A DNA stretch of 64,000 bases from Microbacterium murale (GTDB taxonomy: Bacteria > Actinomycetota > Actinomycetes > Actinomycetales > Microbacteriaceae): contig NZ_BMCM01000004.1 of assembly GCF_014635185.1 (NCBI RefSeq), positions 310,001 through 374,000 on the forward strand. The letters run 5' to 3'. Position 1 is the stretch's first letter. Each line of letters starts with the position of its first letter. Below are positions 33,704 to 42,656 of this stretch, piece by piece. A program made the translations under genes and the position numbers. The notes beneath the pieces are model-generated. The model worked only from the letters and a program-made list of their open reading frames with translations, made no database searches and was not told the DNA's origin.

Positions 33704-36535
33704 CTACTTCTTCGCCGCGTTCGCGGCACGCGTGGCCGCGGCCTTCTTCGCCGCAGCCGAACGTGCGGCGGCCTTCTCCTCGTCGGTCTTCGCCGCGGGC
33801 TTCTTCGCGGGCGCCTTCTTGGCAGGCGATTTCTTCGCCGGAGCCTTCTTCGCGGGGGCCTTCTTCGCAGGTGCCTTCTTCGCGGCGCCCCGCTTCGGAG
33901 CCGGACCCTTGGCGCGCTTGTCCGCGAGCATCTGCGTGGCGATCTCGAACGTGATGTCCTCGGGCTTCTGACCGCGCGGGATCGTGACGTTCGTCTCGCC
34001 GTCGGTGACGTAGGCGCCGAAGCGTCCGTCGCGGATGCGGATCGGCTTGCCGCTGACGGGATCGGCCTCGAACTCGGCGAGCGCGCTGGAGGCACGGCGG
34101 GAGCCTGCACCGTATTTCGGCTGCGCGTAGACGGCAAGGGCCTGGTCGAGGGTCACATCGAAGATCTGCTGCTCGCTCTCGAGCGAGCGCGAGTCGGCGC
34201 CCTTCTTCAAGTACGGCCCGTAGCGGCCGTTCTGTGCGGTGATCTCGTCACCGGACTCCGGGTCGGCGCCCACGACGCGCGGCAGGCTCAGCAGAGTCAG
34301 TGCGGTGTCGAGGTCGATGTCCTCCACGGACATCGAGCGGAAGAGCGAGGCCGTGCGCGGCTTGGGCGCATCCTTCTTGGCCGTCTTCTTCTTGGGCTTG
34401 TCGACGACCTCCCCTGTCGCCTCATCGACCGCGACGTCCTCCTCCGGCAGGTTCTCCTGCACGTAGGGACCGTAGCGGCCGTCCTTCACGACGATGAGCC
34501 GACCATTCTCGGGGTTCTCGCCGAGAACACGGTCACCCGCGACAGGTGCGTCGATGAGCTCCTGCGCCTTCGCCGCTGTCAGCTCATCGGGTGCGAGTTC
34601 CTCGGGAACGTTGACGATGCGTCCGCGCTCCTCGGGCTTCGTCGGATCGATGACCTCGAGGTAGGGGCCGTACTTGCCGAAGCGCAGTGTCGCGGTGTCG
34701 GTGATGGGCGTGGAGTTGAGCGCACGCGCGTCGATCTCGCCGAGGTTGTCGACGACCTGACGCAGACCCACCTGCGCCTCGGTGCCGAAGTAGAACGACT
34801 TGAGCCATTCGACGCGCTTCTGCTCACCGCGCGCGATCGCGTCGAGGTCGTCTTCGAGGGCGGCGGTGAAGTCGTAGTCGATCAGGTCTGCGAAGTGCTC
34901 CTCGAGCAGACGTATGACGCTGAACGCCATCCAGGTCGGTACGAGCGCCTGTCCGCGCTTGGTCGCGTAGCCGCGATCGATCACTGTGCCGATGATGCTG
35001 GCGAACGTCGAGGGGCGGCCGATGCCGTGCTCTTCGAGCGCCTTGACCAGCGAGGCCTCGGTGAAGCGCGGCTTCGGAGTGGTCTTGTGGCCCTTGGCCT
35101 CAGCATCCGACATCCCGAGCTCGTCGCCGACGGCGACCGCGGGCAGCGACTGGTTCGAGTCGGCGTCGGCGTCGCCGCGCTTCTCGTCCCGGCCCTCTTC
35201 ATAGGCTTCGAGGAAGCCCTTGAACGTGTAGACGGTTCCGGACGCCGTGAACTCGGCGACCTCGCCGGCGGCATCGACCGACAGCGTGACCGTGGTGGTC
35301 TCGTACTTGGCGTCGGCCATCTGGCTGGCGACCGTGCGCTTCCAGATGAGGTCGTACAGTCGCAGCTCTTCGCGGTCGAGCTCGCCGGATACCGAGGACG
35401 GCTTGCGGAAGTTCTCCCCCGATGGGCGGATCGCCTCGTGCGCCTCCTGCGCGTTCCTGCTCTTGGACTTGTACACGCGGGGCTTGAGCGGCACTGCCTT
35501 GTCGCCGTAGAGCGCGACCGCCTGGCTCCGTGCCGCCTGCACCGCCTGGGTGCTCAGCGCGACGGAGTCGGTGCGCATATAGGTGATGAAGCCCTTCTCA
35601 TACAGGCGCTGGGCGACGCTCATCGCCTGCTTCGCGCTCATCGAGAGCTTGCGTCCTGCCTCCTGTTGCAGCGTGGAGGTGGTGAACGGGGCGTACGGGC
35701 TGCGCGTGCCGGGCTTCGCCTCGACCTTGGTGACGGTGCCGGCACCCGTGGCGTCGACGGCGTGCGCGAGAGTCAGCGCCCGCTTCTCGTCGAGGACGAC
35801 GACGGCCTTCTTGAGCTTTCCGTTGTCATCGAAGTCGGTGCCCCTGGCGAGCTGACCCCCGTCGACACGGACGAGTCGCACCTTGAAGGCCGTGCCGGTG
35901 GCGGAGGCGGATGCTTCGACATCCCAGTAGTCGGCGGAGACGAACGCCATGCGCTCGCGCTCACGCTCGACGATCATGCGAGTGGCGGCGGACTGCACGC
36001 GTCCGGCGGAGAGACCGGTCTTGACCTTGTACCACAGCACCGGGGAGACATCCCAGCCGTAGAGACGGTCGAGGATGCGACGGGTCTCCTGGGCGTCGAC
36101 GAGTGCGAGGTCGAGCTCGCGGGTGTTGCCGATGGCCGCCTGGATCGCGTCCTTGGTGATCTCGTGGAACACCATGCGCTTGACGGGCACCTTCGGCTTC
36201 AGCGTCTCGAGCAGGTGCCAGGCGATCGCCTCGCCTTCGCGGTCCTCATCAGTGGCGAGCAGGAGCTCGCCGGCATTCTTCAGCGCACGCTTGAGTTCGG
36301 CGACGGTCTTCGTCTTGCGATCCGAGACGACGTAGTACGGGTCGAACCCGTTGTCGATGTCGATCGAGTACTTCCCGTATGCGGCCTTGTCGGCGGCGGG
36401 GATGTCCTTCTTATCAGCGAGGTCGCGAATGTGGCCGACGGAGCTGAGCACCTCGTAGTCATCACCGAGGTACCCCTGAATCGACCTCATCTTCGTCGGA
36501 GACTCGACGATGACGAGCTTCTTGCCTTCAGCCAA
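33704..36535 (-). CDS. topA: DNA topoisomerase I with Lys/Ala-rich tail
   Basis: This 943-residue enzyme relaxes negative supercoils. The Toprim domain has LVIVESPTK and DEDREGEAIAWHL, and the nucleophile is Tyr319 in GFITYMRTDS. Four C-terminal repeats with GRYGPY-type cores follow, then a basic tail of AKK-type repeats over the last 60 residues, common in actinobacteria, which helps DNA binding. No Cys zinc fingers are seen. I chose TTG 36535 (LAEGKKLVIVESPTK) because AAAGGA stands 7 nt upstream; ATG 36586 is less likely. Confidence 0.95.
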   Translation of the reverse strand: MAEGKKLVIVESPTKMRSIQGYLGDDYEVLSSVGHIRDLADKKDIPAADKAAYGKYSIDIDNGFDPYYVVSDRKTKTVAELKRALKNAGELLLATDEDREGEAIAWHLLETLKPKVPVKRMVFHEITKDAIQAAIGNTRELDLALVDAQETRRILDRLYGWDVSPVLWYKVKTGLSAGRVQSAATRMIVERERERMAFVSADYWDVEASASATGTAFKVRLVRVDGGQLARGTDFDDNGKLKKAVVVLDEKRALTLAHAVDATGAGTVTKVEAKPGTRSPYAPFTTSTLQQEAGRKLSMSAKQAMSVAQRLYEKGFITYMRTDSVALSTQAVQAARSQAVALYGDKAVPLKPRVYKSKSRNAQEAHEAIRPSGENFRKPSSVSGELDREELRLYDLIWKRTVASQMADAKYETTTVTLSVDAAGEVAEFTASGTVYTFKGFLEAYEEGRDEKRGDADADSNQSLPAVAVGDELGMSDAEAKGHKTTPKPRFTEASLVKALEEHGIGRPSTFASIIGTVIDRGYATKRGQALVPTWMAFSVIRLLEEHFADLIDYDFTAALEDDLDAIARGEQKRVEWLKSFYFGTEAQVGLRQVVDNLGEIDARALNSTPITDTATLRFGKYGPYLEVIDPTKPEERGRIVNVPEELAPDELTAAKAQELIDAPVAGDRVLGENPENGRLIVVKDGRYGPYVQENLPEEDVAVDEATGEVVDKPKKKTAKKDAPKPRTASLFRSMSVEDIDLDTALTLLSLPRVVGADPESGDEITAQNGRYGPYLKKGADSRSLESEQQIFDVTLDQALAVYAQPKYGAGSRRASSALAEFEADPVSGKPIRIRDGRFGAYVTDGETNVTIPRGQKPEDITFEIATQMLADKRAKGPAPKRGAAKKAPAKKAPAKKAPAKKSPAKKAPAKKPAAKTDEEKAAARSAAAKKAAATRAANAAKK

Positions 36536-36612
36536 GGGTGCGTCCTTTCTTCGAAGCACACCATACACACCACTGACGTGGTGCATTCACAGCGGAGCCG
36601 TGGGTGGAGCCG

Positions 36613-36942
36613 TCAGAATCCCTCGGGTGGCCCGGCACGGGCTCGGGAGACGGCAGCAAGACCAGCGTACGCCGCCTCGACCTGCACGGTCGCCACCGGT
36701 CCGGCCAGCGTGCACGATGTGAGCGTCGCTCCGGATGCCGCTGCCACCCTCACGGCGAGTGCACAGGGCTCTTCTCCGGTGACGATCGCACCGGAGGACG
36801 CATCGGCGGCCGCGAGCGCGGCAGCGTCCGCTGCGCCGGCGGCGCGCTGGGCGGTGACGGCCGCACCTCCGACGGCGGCGAGTCCCAGTGACAGGGATGC
36901 CGCGACCGCCAGCACACCGGCGGCGAGCGCACTGCCGGCCAT
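36613..36942 (-). CDS. TadE/TadG-like pilus-locus protein (Rv3654c-like)
   Basis: The 109-residue protein has one N-terminal membrane segment (about residues 1-26) and an Ala-rich mature part with one Cys pair (PCALA...TSCTL). It resembles the Rv3654c-type family that ends Tad-like clusters near a helicase or topoisomerase gene. Its ATG overlaps the stop of the TadE-like gene by 1 nt. It is probably a minor pilin or assembly factor. Confidence 0.7.
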   Translation of the reverse strand: MAGSALAAGVLAVAASLSLGLAAVGGAAVTAQRAAGAADAAALAAADASSGAIVTGEEPCALAVRVAAASGATLTSCTLAGPVATVQVEAAYAGLAAVSRARAGPPEGF

Positions 36943-37313
36943 CAGAGTCCTCCGCTGAGCGCACAGCTCGAGGCGGTCAGCGGGATGTGGATGATGCGTC
37001 CGATCACCGCATCGACCCTGGCGCTGACACAGCTGAGGTCGCCGCGGAGCTCGCTCGACACGTTCGCATCGCTGACGGAAGCCGTCACCGCCGCATGAGC
37101 GATCGCAGCGCTTTCGCCCCGCCCCAGCAGACGTGCGGCGTCTGCCACGGCATCCTGCAGCGACACCTGTCGTGCGGCGGCGCCGAGCGCGCCGACGCCC
37201 AGCAGCAGTGCGAGCACCACTGCGGGGAGGGCGATCGCCAGCTCGGCGGCGACCGATCCGCGTTCGAAGTCGCGCCTCCTTGTCATCTCATTGTTCGTCC
37301 GCCGCATCCTCAT
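36942..37313 (-). CDS. tadE: TadE-family minor pilin-like protein
   Basis: The protein has up to 123 residues and a type IV-pilin-like N-terminus: a charged start, then ERGSVAAELAIALPAVVLALLLG, in which the Glu at pilin position 5 is seen. Two Cys occur in the mature part. It lies 3 nt after the DUF4244 pilin. ATG codons at 37313, 37307 and 37286 compete as starts. Confidence 0.8.
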   Translation of the reverse strand: MRMRRTNNEMTRRRDFERGSVAAELAIALPAVVLALLLGVGALGAAARQVSLQDAVADAARLLGRGESAAIAHAAVTASVSDANVSSELRGDLSCVSARVDAVIGRIIHIPLTASSCALSGGL

Positions 37314-37316
37314 CGT

Positions 37317-37514
37317 CTACGAGACCGTGAGCGCACGGCGCACGAGATCCGTCAGAATGCCGCGCACCTCGTCCGATCGCATGATGACCACTAGTAACCC
37401 CGCGAACGCGACGGCCGCCATCGTCGTGATGGCGTACTCAGCGGTGGCGGCACCGGATTCATCGGTGAAGAGCGACGCAGCGCGGCGTCTGGTGAGGGTG
37501 GGGATGGTGTGCAT
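37317..37514 (-). CDS. Flp-like pilin, DUF4244
   Basis: The 65-residue protein has a basic start RRRAASLF, then ESGAATAEYAITTMAAVAFAGLLVVIM, the Flp pilin hydrophobic helix with Glu at position 5 after Gly-Ala. DUF4244 proteins are small pilins of actinobacterial Tad clusters (Rv3656c). It is followed at once by the TadE-like gene. Confidence 0.85.
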   Translation of the reverse strand: MHTIPTLTRRRAASLFTDESGAATAEYAITTMAAVAFAGLLVVIMRSDEVRGILTDLVRRALTVS

Positions 37515-37543
37515 CGTGTTTCCTTCTTTCTGTTGTGCTGCCG

Positions 37544-38461
37544 TCAGATCGGCAACGGGGTTGATGACATGACGGAGAGCATGAGCGGCGCGACGCCGAG
37601 CAGCAGGAAGGCGGGGAGCGTGCAGACGCCGAGCGGGATGATCAGCTGCGAGGAGAGCTTGGATGCACGCAGCCGTCCGCGGATGCGTGCATCATGACGC
37701 TCCTGCGCGGCGGCGGCGCGCAGCAGCTCGCCCGCGGGTACGCCGGCCGCGCGCGACAGCTCGAGTACGCCCCTGGTATGTGTGCCGCTGATGCGATCGC
37801 GCGCCGGACTGTCGTCGACGAGGCGCAACGAGCGCTCGATGGATGCGCCACCCGACAGGGCCACGGACATGAGTTCGGCATGCATCCCTGGGGTTCCCGG
37901 ATCCGGCTGCGCCCGCCGGAGCAGTCGACGAGTCCACAGGCGGGCGCCGAGCACGAGAAGCAGGCCGACGATCAGGCAGGCAGTGCCGAGGGGATTGCTG
38001 AAGAGCACACTCACCGTGTCGAAGCCGAGCGCGAATCCGAGCAAAAGCCCCGCGAGCGGCATCCAGAGCAGCAGCCGTGCGGTACCGGCCGGCTCTGCGA
38101 GCGCGATGCGCACGTCGTCGGCTGCGGCAGCCGCATCGCGCATCGTCTCCGCGAGCGACCTCAGCACTTCCGCGAGCGGAGCCCCCACGGTCGTCGCGAC
38201 ATCCCACGCGGCCGCGACATCCGCCCACGCCCCGCCCTCGGCCTCGATCGCGTCGACGAGGCCGGCACCCTCATCGCAGCGCGCGACCACGCTCTCCGCA
38301 TGCACGTCGCCCGAATCGGCGAGATGACGCCAGGCATTGAGGGGAACGGCGCCCGCCTGCAGCAGCACGGCGAGTGTGCGCACCGAGACCGCGGCCTCCT
38401 CTGCACCGGCATCCGCTGCCGTCGCCGGCCGCAGGCCCGGCATCGAAACGAGACTCACCAT
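37544..38461 (-). CDS. TadB/TadC-like type II secretion F-domain membrane protein
   Basis: This 305-residue protein holds two half T2SSF regions: the first near 30-125 (VLLQAGAVPLNAWRHL to VLRSLAETMRDAA) and the second near 195-275 (LMSVALSGGASIERSL to VPAGELLRAA). Two membrane segments lie between them and one at the end. Mycobacteria have two separate genes here (TadB- and TadC-like), so this looks like a fusion. It overlaps tadA by 7 nt. Confidence 0.8.
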   Translation of the reverse strand: MVSLVSMPGLRPATAADAGAEEAAVSVRTLAVLLQAGAVPLNAWRHLADSGDVHAESVVARCDEGAGLVDAIEAEGGAWADVAAAWDVATTVGAPLAEVLRSLAETMRDAAAAADDVRIALAEPAGTARLLLWMPLAGLLLGFALGFDTVSVLFSNPLGTACLIVGLLLVLGARLWTRRLLRRAQPDPGTPGMHAELMSVALSGGASIERSLRLVDDSPARDRISGTHTRGVLELSRAAGVPAGELLRAAAAQERHDARIRGRLRASKLSSQLIIPLGVCTLPAFLLLGVAPLMLSVMSSTPLPI

Positions 38462-39459
38462 GGCCGTACCTCCTCGATGTCGAGTCGATCGGCACGCAGC
38501 AGAAATCGTCCCACCTTGGCGATACGCCGTACGCCGTCACTGCCGCGCGCCAGATGAACCACGATGGTGAAAGCGCTGACGGCCTGCCGCGCCAGTGCCG
38601 TTGCGTCCATTCCGGCCAGCGCTCCCAGCGCCTCCAACCGCGCCGGTACGTCGACGAGCCCGCTGGCGTGCAGAGTGCCCGCACCGCCGTCGTGGCCCGT
38701 GTTCAGTGCGGAGAGCAGTTCGCGCACCTCCTCGCCGCGGCATTCACCGACGACGAGCCGGTCCGGACGCATGCGCAGCGACTCGCGGACGAGCCGGGCG
38801 AGCGTGATGGAGCCGGCCCCCTCGAGATTCGCCTGCCTGGCTTCAAGAGCGACATGGTGCGGATGCGCCGGCCGCAGTTCCGCGACGTCTTCGATCGTGA
38901 CGATGCGCTCGGATGCTGGAACGCTGTGCAGCAGCGCGGTGAGCAGTGTCGTCTTTCCTGTGCCGGTGCCACCGGTGATGAGGATGTTCGCGCGGTCAGC
39001 GACCAAGTGCTCCAGCCACGCCTGCTGCGATGCGTCGAATGCCCCGAGCGCCGCCAGAGCATCGAGATCGACTGCGCGCACGCGCGGAATGCGCACCGAC
39101 ACAGCGGTGCCCGACGTCGACACCGGCGCGAGCACCGCATGCACTCGGATGCCGGACGCGAGCCGCACATCCACGCACGGCGACTGATCGTCGAGATGGC
39201 GTCCGCCTGCTCCGATCAGCGCGACGGCGAGGTCGCGCACCTCCCGCTCCGATGCGGCCCATCCCGCCACTCGCTCCGCACCGTCGCCGCGATCGACGAA
39301 GAGTCCGTCCGCACCGTTGACGAACACGTCTGTCACCCGAGGATCTGCGCAGTGCTCGGCGAGCGGCCCGAACGCGGCATCCACGTCGGCGGGGAGCGCG
39401 CTGACGCCCTCGTCGGCGGGCACCGCATGGCGCGGCTGGATGATGAACGGCTGTGGCAT
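38455..39459 (-). CDS. tadA: TadA/CpaF-type pilus assembly ATPase
   Basis: The 334-residue ATPase drives pilus assembly or secretion. It has VNGADGLFVDRGD, the Walker A GGTGTGKTTLL, the Asp box TIEDVAEL, and the ESLRMRPDRLVVGECRG Walker B-like box plus a His box GHDGGAGTLHAS. It is the first gene of the cluster tadA, tadBC, DUF4244, tadE, tadG-like. A septum-site CpaE-like gene found upstream in mycobacteria is absent. Confidence 0.92.
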   Translation of the reverse strand: MPQPFIIQPRHAVPADEGVSALPADVDAAFGPLAEHCADPRVTDVFVNGADGLFVDRGDGAERVAGWAASEREVRDLAVALIGAGGRHLDDQSPCVDVRLASGIRVHAVLAPVSTSGTAVSVRIPRVRAVDLDALAALGAFDASQQAWLEHLVADRANILITGGTGTGKTTLLTALLHSVPASERIVTIEDVAELRPAHPHHVALEARQANLEGAGSITLARLVRESLRMRPDRLVVGECRGEEVRELLSALNTGHDGGAGTLHASGLVDVPARLEALGALAGMDATALARQAVSAFTIVVHLARGSDGVRRIAKVGRFLLRADRLDIEEVRPW

Positions 39460-39832
39460 GCCCCGACGCTATGCGCCGCTGCGTTCCCGTGAGCGCCGGA
39501 ATCCCACGGGCTGTGCGCAACCCGGCACGTCCAGGCCACAGTGCAGAACGACTGCGTGCCCAGCGCAGAAGACGGCTTGACGCGGAGGAGGGCGGCACCT
39601 CACGGGGGGAATGGGATGCCGCCCAGAGGCGTGCCGGATCCGGGGGACGACGGGCACGCCATGGCCGAATGAATACACGGCTGACGTCGAGTGTACGCAA
39701 GGCGACCGTCCTCACAAAACCCGTCGCGCTACCGACTTTCGGGAGTATTTGCGCATTGAGGCGCAGACTAGATTCACCGTGTCACGGTCGTGCGCTCTGC
39801 ACGATCTCGTCCGCCGCAAAGGAGCGCATGCC
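39460..39832. other. 373-bp intergenic region between tadA and acs, no gene seen
   Basis: No frame in this stretch has a protein-like sequence or a good ribosome binding site. Near the right end TAGATT (39769-39774) looks like a -10 box for acs, and AAAGGAG (39818-39824) is its Shine-Dalgarno. No repeat or tRNA was seen. Confidence 0.6.
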
Positions 39833-41800
<1,968 letters not shown>

Positions 41801-41807
41801 CCAGGAC

Positions 41808-41850
41808 ATGAAGAAGGTCCCCGCACTCACGGTGCGGGGACCTTCTTCAT
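41808..41850. terminator. bidirectional terminator between acs and ridA-like gene
   Basis: A perfect 19-bp stem (41808-41826 with 41832-41850) with a 5-nt loop TCACG lies between convergent genes. Confidence 0.92.
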
Positions 41851-41865
41851 GTAGAGACGAGTTGC

Positions 41866-42324
41866 TCAGGCGAGGGTGAAGGTCACCTCGACCTCGACCG
41901 GGCTGTCCAGAGGCAGCACGGCGACGCCGACGGCTGCGCGAGCATGCTGTCCGGCGTCGCCGAAGATCTCGCCGAGCACGTCGCTCGCGCCGTTGATGAC
42001 GCCGGGCTGGCCGGTGAAGGCCGGATCGGATGCCACGAAGCCGCCGACGCGCAGTACGCCGCCGATCTTCTCCAGTCCGCCTGCGGCGGCGGCCGCGGCG
42101 GCGAGAGCGTTCAGCGCGCAGGTGCGCGCGTAGGTCTTGGCGTCTTCGGCGGTCACCTCTGCGCCGACCTTTCCGGTCGCGGGCAGGGCACCGGATGCGA
42201 ACGGCAGCTGACCCGAGGTGTACACGAGGCCGGCGTGCACGACGGCGGGGACGTAGGCCGCGACGGGGGCGGCGACGTCGGGCAGCTCTATCTCGAGCTC
42301 ACTCAGCCGGGCCGCGATGCTCAT
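41866..42324 (-). CDS. RidA family protein (YjgF/YER057c/UK114)
   Basis: The 152-residue protein has the family features VHAGLVYTSGQLPF, DAKTYARTCALNALAAAAAAAGGLEKI and the C-terminal PLDSPVEVEVTFTLA. RidA hydrolyses reactive enamine and imine intermediates of amino acid metabolism. The catalytic Arg of classical RidA is not at its usual place (here AAVGVAVLPL), so this belongs to the Rid group of less certain activity. It overlaps the DUF4177 gene stop by 4 nt. Confidence 0.85.
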   Translation of the reverse strand: MSIAARLSELEIELPDVAAPVAAYVPAVVHAGLVYTSGQLPFASGALPATGKVGAEVTAEDAKTYARTCALNALAAAAAAAGGLEKIGGVLRVGGFVASDPAFTGQPGVINGASDVLGEIFGDAGQHARAAVGVAVLPLDSPVEVEVTFTLA

Positions 42325-42578
42325 GCGGCACCGCCCTTCGACTCGCTGCGCTCGCTCAGGACATCGCCCTCGAACTGGCGCGATGCCTGCTCTGCGGCTG
42401 CGAGCCCAGCGCTGTTCGATCCGTCCTGCGACACTGGCCGCTTGAAGTACGCCACGAGGCCCCCTTCAGGACCTTGGACGACCTGCACGAGCTCCCAGCC
42501 CTGCTTTCCCCAGTTGTTGAGGATCGCGGCGGTGTTGTGGATCAGCAGCGGGGTGGTGAGGTACTCCCACGTGTTCAT
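42321..42578 (-). CDS. DUF4177 domain protein with repeat-encoded C-terminus
   Basis: The 85-residue protein begins with the DUF4177 form MNTWEYLTTPLLIHNTAAI, GWELVQVVQGPEGGLVAYFKRP. The C-terminal part, ending GDVLSERSESKGGAA, is different: SERSESKGG is encoded by an intergenic-type repeat that has entered the gene end. AGGAG precedes ATG 42578. The stop overlaps the ridA-like start. Function of the domain is unknown. Confidence 0.75.
   Translation of the reverse strand: MNTWEYLTTPLLIHNTAAILNNWGKQGWELVQVVQGPEGGLVAYFKRPVSQDGSNSAGLAAAEQASRQFEGDVLSERSESKGGAA
42334..42360. repeat. small dispersed GC-rich repeat unit inside the DUF4177 gene
   Basis: The plus strand reads CCCTTCGACTCGCTGCGCTC then GCTCAGG. 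I recognise this as a short dispersed repeat seen in many actinobacterial and other genomes; when translated in one frame it gives LSERSESKG. It contains two CTCGCT units separated by GCG. Confidence 0.6.
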
Positions 42579-42656
42579 GGCACTCCTGCGGTCAGAGACG
42601 GTCGACACGTCGAGCGTCAAAGGCGGTATTCAGGGAACTCCCCTACGATCTAGCGT

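Noticed and set aside
33760-33900. Repeats in the end of topA as a CRISPR-like or mobile array
   Set aside because: They are codons for an AKK-type basic tail, common in actinobacterial topoisomerase I.
39469-39678. A 69-codon frame upstream of tadA
   Set aside because: No ribosome site, no domain and a Pro/Arg-rich composition typical of a chance frame.
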